Shown: positions 1 through 6,731 of the stretch, piece by piece
Numbering within the stretch: position 1 is the first letter of the stretch
Layout: each line of letters opens with the position of its first letter
DNA from: Rickettsiales bacterium UBA1997
Lineage (GTDB): Bacteria > Pseudomonadota > Alphaproteobacteria > Rickettsiales > UBA1997
Assembly (NCBI GenBank): GCA_002335845.1
Contig: DDCV01000112.1
Coordinates: 1-15,547, forward strand
Reading direction: 5' to 3'
Length of the DNA: 15,547 nt
Notes under the pieces: generated by a model
Databases searched by the model: none
Seen by the model: the letters and a program-made list of their open reading frames with translations, nothing else
Told to the model about the DNA's origin: nothing
Position numbers and translations under genes: made by a program

Positions 1-1272
1 AATTTGCCTATCTGTTTTGGATTGTAATAGGTCAATTTTAGCGGTTTGTTTTTCTAGGTAGTCAGCTATTTGTTTTTGTTCTGTAGCAAATGGAATTGGT
101 ATAAAAATATTACCTATATCTGAGGCGTTAATTGCTGGATAGCTAACCCCAGTTGATCTTGCCACAACGCTATCTATGAATAATTGACTCATAAATAAAT
201 AACCAAAGTGTTTATTAAAATGTTTACGATGAGGAGTGATAACCGCAAATCCAGTTGAGGCTATTAGGTTATGGTTTGCTTTTTCTACAAAAGTTATTGC
301 TTTTAGGTATGTTCTTACGGTTGATATAATGGAATCACCACTCTTTACAATCCTTCTTGCTCTTGACGGAGAACTACCAAAAGTTAATTTAACTGTTTCT
401 GTTATACCATTGATCAAAGAAACGCTACCTATATCAATATATTCAATTTCATAATTAGAAGTAGTTTGCTCTGACAGAGCTTGCCTATTAATACTAACTT
501 CATATTTAAGTCTCTTAACCTTCCAACTTTCAGGAATTGCAGGAATCAGGTTGTTGCCTGTTTTTTTCATCAAAGCATCAGGATTTAAACCGCGAGTAAC
601 AGCTTTATTTATTAGGGCGCTGCGCTTTTCAACCAACAACTCCTTTTGCCTTCCCAGCTTCTGTAACAACAAATCAATTTTACTGGTTTTCCCATCCAAA
701 TAATCAGCTATTTCTTTTTGTTCATTTATTGGCGGCGTTGCTATGTGAGCATCATATAAATCCTCATTAGACATGTTTGCTTGAACCGTTCCCAAGCCAT
801 TTGCTTTTAAATATTCTCTTAATTTGATGCTTAATAAAGAATATTTAACATATTCAGATTTTATTGTTTTATCAAAGATGAGCTTCCCAACCCTTTGATT
901 TAATAAGTAGATCTTATCTTTCTCCAATCCTTTTACTGTAGCTGGAACAGCTAAGAAATCCAGAGAAGGACTCATATCTGTCATGGCGATAACTATATCA
1001 TTTTCTCTTAGAATATAGTTTTTATGCAAGATTTGGTAGATCTCGGGTAGATATTTTAGCTTATGATTTAAGTCAATATGTCCACCTTTCTTTATGTTAC
1101 CCATGCGCAGACTTACAACATTTGAACAATCAACATAGTCTGAGCTTTTAAAGGCATTTCCTTGAAAAATTTTAAGCACATATTTATATTTCTTCAATTC
1201 CCAAACTTTAGGAATCTCATTCAAGCACTTAATTCCAGTCTCTTTATATTTATCATATCTCTTATATTTCAT
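1..1272 (-). CDS. hsdS: Type I restriction-modification specificity subunit HsdS (3' end cut by window edge)
   Basis: Specificity subunit of a type I restriction-modification enzyme; it recognises the bipartite DNA target for the methylase and, if present, the HsdR nuclease. The minus-strand frame is open for 424 codons from ATG at 1272 to the window edge with no stop, so the C-terminus is missing. Two target recognition domains are visible: TRD1 at about residues 15-180, opening with TGIKCLNEIPKVWELKKYKYV, and TRD2 at about 243-395, opening with IPAIPESWKVKRLKY. Each is followed by a conserved helical spacer, NEQKEIADYLDGKTSKIDLL at 183-202 and TEQKQIADYLEKQTAKIDLL at 397-416. This is the classical duplicated HsdS layout. 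The start is supported by a perfect AGGAGG six bases upstream. The gene overlaps the end of the Doc gene by 11 bases. The target sequence cannot be read from the protein. Confidence 0.93.
   Translation of the reverse strand, partial: MKYKRYDKYKETGIKCLNEIPKVWELKKYKYVLKIFQGNAFKSSDYVDCSNVVSLRMGNIKKGGHIDLNHKLKYLPEIYQILHKNYILRENDIVIAMTDMSPSLDFLAVPATVKGLEKDKIYLLNQRVGKLIFDKTIKSEYVKYSLLSIKLREYLKANGLGTVQANMSNEDLYDAHIATPPINEQKEIADYLDGKTSKIDLLLQKLGRQKELLVEKRSALINKAVTRGLNPDALMKKTGNNLIPAIPESWKVKRLKYEVSINRQALSEQTTSNYEIEYIDIGSVSLINGITETVKLTFGSSPSRARRIVKSGDSIISTVRTYLKAITFVEKANHNLIASTGFAVITPHRKHFNKHFGYLFMSQLFIDSVVARSTGVSYPAINASDIGNIFIPIPFATEQKQIADYLEKQTAKIDLLQSKTDRQI
25..81 (-). repeat. Second spacer copy in hsdS (direct repeat)
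   Basis: This codes for the helical spacer after TRD2 (residues 398-416). It is 41/57 identical in DNA, by my hand count, to the spacer after TRD1 at 667-723, same orientation. Such half-gene repeats are the usual recombination points for exchanging recognition domains in HsdS, but at this divergence homologous exchange would be inefficient. Confidence 0.7.
667..723 (-). repeat. First spacer copy in hsdS (direct repeat)
   Basis: This codes for the helical spacer after TRD1 (residues 184-202). It pairs with the copy at 25-81. The repeat reflects the internal duplication of HsdS proteins and sets the distance between the two recognition domains. Confidence 0.7.
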
Positions 1273-1738
1273 CTTCAGCCTCCTCATCAAAAATAAAGCC
1301 TTCTGGCGTAATTGCTTCTAAAAGCTCTAATTTTAGGCTTTCGCTAAAGTCATCTTCAAAAATTATGGCATCAATCAAACCAGCTAAAAGCTCTTTATTT
1401 ATTTTATTTTCTGCCACCCAAACAACAATATTTTCCATTTCATTTTGAAACTTTCTCACGCAAAAATCTAAACCATTAACCTCAAGAAAAAATGCGCCAA
1501 GGGCAATGGAAGACCTTTTATTGCCGTCGTTAAAAGCATGAAATTTGATAAGGCTGTGAACTAAATGGGTGATTTTATCAACAAACTCGGGGTAGTATAC
1601 ATCATTTTGAATATTTTCTAAAACACTCTCCAAGCATCCTTGATTCTTAACGCCCGATAGGCCGCCAGATTCTCTAATCACAAGATCTTGAGTTTTAAGA
1701 GCATGTTTTATGTCAAAATAGATATATTTTCTTGTCAT
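1262..1738 (-). CDS. Death-on-curing (Doc)-type Fic-fold toxin inside the R-M operon
   Basis: A 158-residue Fic/Doc-fold protein. The Doc signature HxFx[DN][AG]NKR is intact as HAFNDGNKR at residues 67-75, with the catalytic His67 and Arg75. The lysine in GNKR is the Doc version, where AMP-transferring Fic enzymes have GNGR. P1 Doc phosphorylates EF-Tu and stops translation, so a kinase-like activity is the best guess. The N-terminal stretch GGLSGVKNQGCLESVL (about 25-40) is also typical of Doc proteins. It is longer than P1 Doc (126 residues), with an acidic tail rich in D/E. I see no clear inhibitory (S/T)xxxE(G/N) motif in it. It starts one base after the stop of the DNA-binding protein gene, with AAGGA upstream inside that gene, and overlaps hsdS by 11 bases. 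No Phd-type antitoxin gene is adjacent. Confidence 0.85.
   Translation of the reverse strand: MTRKYIYFDIKHALKTQDLVIRESGGLSGVKNQGCLESVLENIQNDVYYPEFVDKITHLVHSLIKFHAFNDGNKRSSIALGAFFLEVNGLDFCVRKFQNEMENIVVWVAENKINKELLAGLIDAIIFEDDFSESLKLELLEAITPEGFIFDEEAEDEI
1279..1284 (-). promoter_or_regulatory. Strong ribosome binding site of hsdS
   Basis: AGGAGG on the minus strand, six bases before the hsdS ATG, lies inside the 3' coding end of the Doc gene. It is the best Shine-Dalgarno match I saw in the window and fixes the hsdS start at 1272. It implies that hsdS is efficiently re-initiated after the toxin gene rather than depending only on readthrough coupling. Confidence 0.75.
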
Positions 1739-1739
1739 T

Positions 1740-2783
1740 TTATCTATCCTTTAGCCTTTTATAAACTTCCAGATCTTCTTTGATACGCTTCTTTAGATCT
1801 TCACTTTTATCACCTAAGAATTTTTCATAATCAGCTTCGGGAACTGCTTGAATATAATGCTCAAGCTTTTCATGTAAGGCGTCTCTAAAGTTTAAATCAC
1901 GGCTAGCCATAACCGTTCTGGCTTTTATTATAAATGGCTTTAAAACTGACTGATTTGCAAATTTTTTAAATAATTCATCAGCCTCACTTATTGATAAAAT
2001 GTGACCAATTTTTTTATATTCTTCATTTAACTTTTCAGCGAATCCTGTTTCAAACGAAGCAACAACATCAATAACTTCGCTGTAAAAAGTATCGCGGGTG
2101 TTGTCATTGCGAGATAAATTCAATATTTTCCTATATTCTGCCGCATCTTCAGCAAAAATTGCTTTGTAAATTAAGTTGGTATATTTGCTATATTTCCAAT
2201 TATTATCCTCAACACATTCATTTAAGGCGGTTGTAAATTCTTTACGGTAGTTAACTTCTTGAAAAGCAGATGGTAAATAATCAACATCTCTTTGATTGAT
2301 ATATTTAGCATTTCCACCTGATTTTTTAGTTATTACAGAAATGGCAATATCTAAGATTTTGACTCTCATTTCTTTGGCTTTTTGGCTTTCTGTTAAAAGC
2401 ATTGCCAAGTTTAGTACTGAGCGAAAATTGAAAATTCCAAGCTGCGGAACTTTGGCTAACAATTTTAAGTCGACGACATCAATGTCGCTAACAGAGAGAA
2501 AATCCTTGAATTTCTTGAGTTCAGCGCCCCTTAAAATTTCATAACCATTCTTTTTTAACTCTTCTTCGTTAGAACTTAAATATCGCTCTATTGTTCTTTC
2601 ATCAATTTCAAATAAAGTGGCTACTTGGCTTTTTAAAAAGATGGGGTTTTCATTCCATAAAATACCATCAAAACCATATAATAATTTTAGTTCTTTTTCT
2701 ATTTTTTGTATGGCAAAAGGGTTATTTAGGGTACTTTGCCTTGCAACTGATGATGATGTTAAATCTTTTAAATTTTTAGTCAT
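1740..2783 (-). CDS. Putative RhuM/antirepressor-like DNA-binding protein, partner of the Doc toxin
   Basis: A 347-residue soluble protein with no signal peptide or membrane segment. Residues about 47-95 (NPIFLKSQVATLFEIDERTI and following) resemble the helix-turn-helix start of RhuM-type and phage antirepressor-like proteins. Residues about 118-160 (FNFRSVLNLAMLLTESQKAK, then INQRD at about 163-167) recall the helical part of Bro-N/antirepressor relatives. These are resemblances from memory, not searches. The C-terminal half is helical and charged, ending in many K/E residues. It overlaps hsdM by 8 bases (ATGACTAA) with GAGGT ahead of its start, and ends one base before the Doc gene. Its place suggests a regulator of the operon or the antitoxin of the Doc protein; neither is shown by sequence. 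Confidence 0.6.
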   Translation of the reverse strand: MTKNLKDLTSSSVARQSTLNNPFAIQKIEKELKLLYGFDGILWNENPIFLKSQVATLFEIDERTIERYLSSNEEELKKNGYEILRGAELKKFKDFLSVSDIDVVDLKLLAKVPQLGIFNFRSVLNLAMLLTESQKAKEMRVKILDIAISVITKKSGGNAKYINQRDVDYLPSAFQEVNYRKEFTTALNECVEDNNWKYSKYTNLIYKAIFAEDAAEYRKILNLSRNDNTRDTFYSEVIDVVASFETGFAEKLNEEYKKIGHILSISEADELFKKFANQSVLKPFIIKARTVMASRDLNFRDALHEKLEHYIQAVPEADYEKFLGDKSEDLKKRIKEDLEVYKRLKDR

Positions 2784-4815
2784 TTTCGACCTCGCGCATA
2801 AGTTCTAATATTTCTCTTTGTAGTGCGTTTAGCTCACTTTCTATCTCTTCTAATTTTCTTGGTGGAGTATATTTGTAAAAATGTCTGGTAAAAGGTATTT
2901 CATAGCCTCTAACAGTTTTACTATGATCAATCCAAGCATCAGAAACATGAGGCAGAACTTCACGCTTAAAATATTCTTCAATATCTTCTTTTAATGGAAC
3001 ATTTTCATTGTCTCTTAAGGTTGGATCGGCTTTTGGATTGCCTTTACCATCTTTAACTATTTCAGCTTCTTCATCGCGCTGGCTCAATCCTTCTGTTAAT
3101 ATCTTTAATAATTTTGCATCTAGTTTTAGTGATTCTTTAGAGAAAATAGCTTTTATATCACTACTAAAAACCTCTTCATCCATCCAACTTTTATCAATAT
3201 TAGCATTTAGAATATTGATAATTTGAGATTGTAGTTTTTTACCTTCTTCAATTTCTTTACTGCCATTATCTCCCTTTTTCTTTGAGATAGCCAAAGCTTT
3301 AAAAGCGTTAGTCTCTTGCAATAATGAGATTGTTTCTAAGTTAATATCAAAGCGAAGTCTTAAAGGTCTTTCAACTGTTATTCTTTCATAGCCAAAATCC
3401 TCATTATCAAAAATCTTGGTTAGGTCATTTTGCTCAAACTTACCATATGTAGCTGTTATTTCATCAATTTGCTTTTCGCTAATTTGATTTCTTTTACTAC
3501 CCAAGCTTTTGCGCATCTTTTCAAAAAAATCAGCGGCGTTAATAAGCTGAACTTTTCCTTTGCGCTTTTGTTCTTTTCTATTGGTTAAAACCCAAATATA
3601 TGTGGCAATTCCTGTGTTGTAAAAAAGATCGTTAGGCAAGGCAATAACTGATTCTAGCCAGTCATTTTCTATAATCCATTTTCTGATGTTAGATTCTCCA
3701 CTTCCTGCACTTCCCGTGAATAACGGCGAGCCATTAAAAACAATCGCCATGCGACTTCCACCTTCTTCTTGCCCCTTGTCATTTTTTGTAACTGGTATCA
3801 TTTTTGATAACATAGTTTGCAAGAACAGCAGTGAGCCATCATTTATGCGAGGCAATCCAGCACCAAAGCGCCCATTATAGCCTTGTAATTCATATTCTTT
3901 TTTTACTTCTTTTTCTTGCTTTTTCCACTCAACACCAAAAGGAGGGTTGCAAAGCATATAGTCAAACTTTTCATCTGTTAAACCATCATTCCTCAAAGTG
4001 TCCCCATAAATAATATGATTGACCTCTTGCCCCTTGATAATCATATCAGAAGTGCAAATTGCCGACGATTCAGGGTTTATTTCCTGACCAAATAGAACGG
4101 TTTTAATGCTGGTATTTAGATTGTTTAAAAAATGCTGAGACTCTGACAACATACCACCAGTTCCACAGGCTGGATCATAAATTTTATATATCTTGCTGTC
4201 ATTGGTGAGTAATTTATTTTCATTTTCACCGTTGAAAATGATATTGACCATCAAATCAATGACTTCTCGCGGGGTGAAATGTTCACCAGCAGTTTCGTTG
4301 GATAGTTCAGCAAAGCGACGGATTAGCTCTTCAAAAGCGTATCCCATTTCTATATTACTTACATTGTTGGGATGCAAATCTATGTTGCTGAATTTTTGAG
4401 AAACTAAATATAGTAAATTGGCGCTTTCAAGTTTATCAATTTGCTTTTCAATCTCAAAATGACCCATTATATTTAGAACATTATCGCTGTAACCATCGAT
4501 ATATTTCTTGATATTATTCTTTATCTGACTTGGATCGTCCAAAAGTGATTTAAAGGTAAAGCGTGAGATATTATAAAAACTACCCTTAGAAATAGATTTT
4601 ATGATAGGCTCTGGAACATCGCCGCTAAACTGAGATTTCTTCTCGTCATAGGCTTTGCTAAATTCAGCCTTGTTAGTCTCTATGATGCAATCTAGCCTTC
4701 TTAAAACAGTAAAAGGTAAAATTACCTTTCCATATTCTGATTGCCTAAAATCTCCTCTTAGTAAATCTGCAATACTCCAAATAAAGCTTGCAAGATCTTT
4801 GACATTATTGGTCAC
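2776..4815 (-). CDS. hsdM: Type I restriction-modification DNA methyltransferase HsdM
   Basis: Adenine-N6 methylase subunit of a type I R-M enzyme, 679 residues, longer than EcoKI HsdM (529). An N-terminal HsdM helical domain (about 5-130) begins LASFIWSIADLLRGDFRQSEYG. AGEHFTPREV (176-185) leads into the methylase domain, with the SAM-binding motif I DPACGTGGML at 214-223 and catalytic motif IV NPPFG at 290-294. A long C-terminal region carries PLKEDIEEYFKREVLPHVSD and YEIPFTRHFYKYTPPRKLEE, which I recognise from the long HsdM group, and ends in a short coiled coil (about 653-679) that would contact HsdS. The start is GTG at 4815, with AGGT upstream; the nearby ATG at 4805 is out of frame. 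It is the first gene of the four-gene operon. All key motifs look intact, so methylation activity is expected. Confidence 0.95.
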   Translation of the reverse strand: MTNNVKDLASFIWSIADLLRGDFRQSEYGKVILPFTVLRRLDCIIETNKAEFSKAYDEKKSQFSGDVPEPIIKSISKGSFYNISRFTFKSLLDDPSQIKNNIKKYIDGYSDNVLNIMGHFEIEKQIDKLESANLLYLVSQKFSNIDLHPNNVSNIEMGYAFEELIRRFAELSNETAGEHFTPREVIDLMVNIIFNGENENKLLTNDSKIYKIYDPACGTGGMLSESQHFLNNLNTSIKTVLFGQEINPESSAICTSDMIIKGQEVNHIIYGDTLRNDGLTDEKFDYMLCNPPFGVEWKKQEKEVKKEYELQGYNGRFGAGLPRINDGSLLFLQTMLSKMIPVTKNDKGQEEGGSRMAIVFNGSPLFTGSAGSGESNIRKWIIENDWLESVIALPNDLFYNTGIATYIWVLTNRKEQKRKGKVQLINAADFFEKMRKSLGSKRNQISEKQIDEITATYGKFEQNDLTKIFDNEDFGYERITVERPLRLRFDINLETISLLQETNAFKALAISKKKGDNGSKEIEEGKKLQSQIINILNANIDKSWMDEEVFSSDIKAIFSKESLKLDAKLLKILTEGLSQRDEEAEIVKDGKGNPKADPTLRDNENVPLKEDIEEYFKREVLPHVSDAWIDHSKTVRGYEIPFTRHFYKYTPPRKLEEIESELNALQREILELMREVEND

Positions 4816-4864
4816 CTGTTACCTAAATTTTATTAATATTATGCACTTAATTTCTTCCCCTAAA

Positions 4865-4945
4865 TTACTTCAGCAAATCTATCCTATACTTAATGTCATC
4901 ATTCTCAAATCTGATTCCATTTTCTTCAAAGGCATCAATAATTTG
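4865..4945 (-). pseudogene. Possible C-terminal remnant of an XRE-type regulator
   Basis: A 26-codon minus-strand frame reads QIIDAFEENGIRFENDDIKY then RIDLLK and a stop. It resembles the last residues of small XRE/Cro-type regulators, where a segment like LEAAGVEFxDE ends in a short hydrophobic strand. The frame is closed by TAA just upstream and no helix-turn-helix part is present before the tRNA, so if real it is only a fragment. It lies between tRNA-Val and hsdM in a stretch (4816-5011) where I see nothing else convincing. The match is short and from memory. Confidence 0.3.
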
Positions 4946-5011
4946 TTAATTTGGAAGATGATTTTGTTTTTAATGGCGATGAAACATTGATGATTTACCC
5001 AATAAATACAA

Positions 5012-5088
5012 TGGTGGGTGGTAGAAGACTCGAACTTCCGACCTCTACGATGTCAACGTAGCACTCTAACCAACTGAGCTAACCACCC
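5012..5088 (-). tRNA. tRNA-Val (anticodon GAC)
   Basis: A full cloverleaf folds on the minus strand. The acceptor stem GGGTGGT pairs with ACCACCC, and the D stem is GCTC/GAGT with a G-T closing pair. The anticodon stem is CTACG/CGTAG around the loop TTGACAT, giving anticodon GAC (reads GUC, valine). The T stem is GGAAG/CTTCT around TTCGAGT. The discriminator is A and the CCA end is encoded in the DNA (5012-5014). The 3' end points toward the R-M operon on the same strand. A possible -10 (TATACT) lies at 5111-5116 on the minus strand, about 23 bases ahead of the tRNA start. Confidence 0.96.
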
Positions 5089-5102
5089 CTTAGGCAAGTA
5101 TC

Positions 5103-5131
5103 TTGAAGTAAGTATAAATTAAATTTATAAT
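5103..5131 (+). promoter_or_regulatory. Candidate sigma-70 promoter for the small membrane protein gene
   Basis: TTGAAG (5103-5108) and a perfect TATAAT (5126-5131) are separated by 17 bases on the plus strand, the best-spaced promoter match in the window. It would give a leader of about 130 bases before the ATG at 5271. The region is very AT-rich, which raises the chance of accidental matches, and it also holds the presumed tRNA promoter on the other strand. The rest of 5132-5270 shows no clear structure. Confidence 0.4.
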
Positions 5132-5270
5132 TATCTTTGATAAAAAAGTAACAGATATAATTAAAACTTAATTAAAGTGAAGTAAAATTTGCTACGAAAA
5201 AATGCCCTTATTATTCTATAAAATTCTTACCTATAAGTGCCAAATTAAAAACTTAAAAGAAATAAACAAT

Positions 5271-5606
5271 ATGTCTAAAAAAATTACAAATAAAATATCT
5301 GCAATCAATCCAAAAAATTTACCCAAAACAAAGCTGGATGACGTCCTCAATTTAAGAGCTCTATCCTATGCAGTTGGAACATTATGGGGATTGGTAATGC
5401 TAGTAGTTACAATATTATCTTTAAATACTGGCTATGGCGAAGAGTTTTTATTATCAATGACAAGTATTTATGTTGGCTATGATATATCAATTACAGGTAG
5501 TATAAACGGTTTTTTATACGGTTTTCTTGATGGCTTTGTTGGAACTTATCTTCTTGTTTATATTTATCGCTTCTTTGATAAATTCTCTAAATTCAGCATA
5601 AAATAA
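5271..5606 (+). CDS. Small two-helix membrane protein of unknown function
   Basis: A 111-residue protein with a basic, soluble N-terminus (about 1-28) and two hydrophobic segments, about 31-51 (LSYAVGTLWGLVMLVVTILS) and 76-100 (TGSINGFLYGFLDGFVGTYL onward). The GFLYGFLDGFVG stretch and the LWG before it recall small environmental proteins sometimes labelled holin-like or membrane-associated; their function is not established and I do not assign one. The frame is open from ATG at 5202, but I prefer the ATG at 5271: the extra 23 residues look like random AT-rich coding, and MSKK is a normal start. The ribosome site is weak (AAAAGA). It stands alone on the plus strand and converges on anmK. Confidence 0.65.
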   Translation: MSKKITNKISAINPKNLPKTKLDDVLNLRALSYAVGTLWGLVMLVVTILSLNTGYGEEFLLSMTSIYVGYDISITGSINGFLYGFLDGFVGTYLLVYIYRFFDKFSKFSIK

Positions 5607-5614
5607 AGCTGGAA

Positions 5615-5658
5615 TTGACAGGAACTGATAATTGGTATCATTTATCTTTTCCTGTCAA
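5615..5658. terminator. Inverted repeat between convergent genes, likely bidirectional terminator
   Basis: TTGACAGGAA (5615-5624) and TTCCTGTCAA (5649-5658) form a perfect 10-bp stem. The 24-base loop holds a smaller inverted repeat, TGATA/TATCA (5626-5640). It lies 8 bases after the stop of the membrane protein gene and includes the anmK stop codon. There is no long T run on either strand, so intrinsic termination would be weak. Confidence 0.5.
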
Positions 5659-6731
5659 ATTATGGAAATGGTATTAATCCCAGTGGTTTTTTTGAATGAT
5701 ATTGGCATATTATTAAACTTTCTGATTGCTAGAAAAGCAAAAGCTTCAGCCTCAATATAATCGCCATTAAGATTCAAATCTTCAGCCATCAATATTTCGC
5801 TATTCTCATTTTGACGCTTTAACTCCTCTATTATTGCATTATTTTTTCGACCACCTCCACAAACTATTATTTTGTGTGGGGTAAGGGGTAAAAATTTTTC
5901 AATATTTATCTTTAAAGATTTAGCTAAAATATAAGCTAATGTAGCCAGTGCATCTGGCAAATCTAGATTGTTAATTGCCTGACATGGCTTAACAAAATCA
6001 TAGCGATCAAATGATTTTACAGGATTGAGATGAAAAATTTGATGCTGCAAAATTTCACTAGCCACTTTAAAATCGACCTTACCTTGACTGGCAATTTGGC
6101 CACCTTCATCAAAATCTAAGTTCTTATGCATTTTTACTAGATCATCTGATAAGGCATTGCCAAAACAAAAATCAAAAGCCTGTAAAGAATTTTCACCCAA
6201 ACTAGTAAAATATGTTAAATTAGATATTCCGCCAATATTTAATATTAAAGTTGGCGCTGATTTATCTTTTGATAAGTAAAAATGATAGATTGGCGCCAAT
6301 GGCGCACCCTGACCTCCCGCGGCAACATCGGGAGTGCGGAAATCAGAAATTACTTTGATATTTGTTTCTTGTTGTAAAAGATAAGAATTTCCTATTTGCC
6401 AAGTGATTTTTTCATCTGGTTTATGAAAAATTGTTTGGCCATGAAATCCAATAAAATCTACTTCGCTAGCATTTATATTATTTTTTTGCAAAAAATCATT
6501 AACACAATTAGCGTGAAGCATAGTTAATTCATTTTCTAATAGCTTAATTTCAAGAAGAGTTGGCCTATCTTTTAATATATATTTTAACCTTTTCTTAAAT
6601 GGCGCTGAATATTGAAGAGAATGATTGCCGAGATATTCTGTGTTATCTTTGCCATCGCTTTTTATATATGATAAATCAATGCCATCGCAAGAAGTGCCAC
6701 TCATTAGACCAATAGCTTTATATAGCTCCAT
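5655..6731 (-). CDS. anmK: Anhydro-N-acetylmuramic acid kinase AnmK
   Basis: Cytoplasmic ATP-dependent enzyme of peptidoglycan recycling: it opens and phosphorylates 1,6-anhydro-MurNAc to give MurNAc-6-phosphate. It has 358 residues, close to the E. coli enzyme (369). Family motifs in order: GLMSGTSCDGID at 8-19 (ATP loop), GFHGQT at 95-100, DFRTPDVAAGGQGAPL at 130-145, LNIGGISN at 164-171, and the adenosine motif CGGGRKN at 291-297. The catalytic aspartate is expected at Asp187, in FDFCFGN (186-192). Most family members, as I remember them, have GPGN where this one has CFGN, an unusual change beside the active site. The start overlaps the holB end by 14 bases. MurNAc-6-P etherase (murQ) is not in the window. 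Confidence 0.93.
   Translation of the reverse strand: MELYKAIGLMSGTSCDGIDLSYIKSDGKDNTEYLGNHSLQYSAPFKKRLKYILKDRPTLLEIKLLENELTMLHANCVNDFLQKNNINASEVDFIGFHGQTIFHKPDEKITWQIGNSYLLQQETNIKVISDFRTPDVAAGGQGAPLAPIYHFYLSKDKSAPTLILNIGGISNLTYFTSLGENSLQAFDFCFGNALSDDLVKMHKNLDFDEGGQIASQGKVDFKVASEILQHQIFHLNPVKSFDRYDFVKPCQAINNLDLPDALATLAYILAKSLKINIEKFLPLTPHKIIVCGGGRKNNAIIEELKRQNENSEILMAEDLNLNGDYIEAEAFAFLAIRKFNNMPISFKKTTGINTISII

Noticed and set aside
236..454. Plus-strand open frame of 72 codons opposite hsdS
   Set aside because: It is the shadow of the HsdS second recognition domain, which is clearly coding on the minus strand.
4655..4990. Plus-strand open frame of 111 codons across the hsdM start and tRNA side
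   Set aside because: Most of it is antisense to the clearly coding hsdM N-terminus; no ribosome site or recognisable protein features.
5202..5270. N-terminal extension of the small membrane protein to an upstream ATG at 5202
   Set aside because: The extra 23 residues look like random AT-rich translation, and the ATG at 5271 gives a more typical start.
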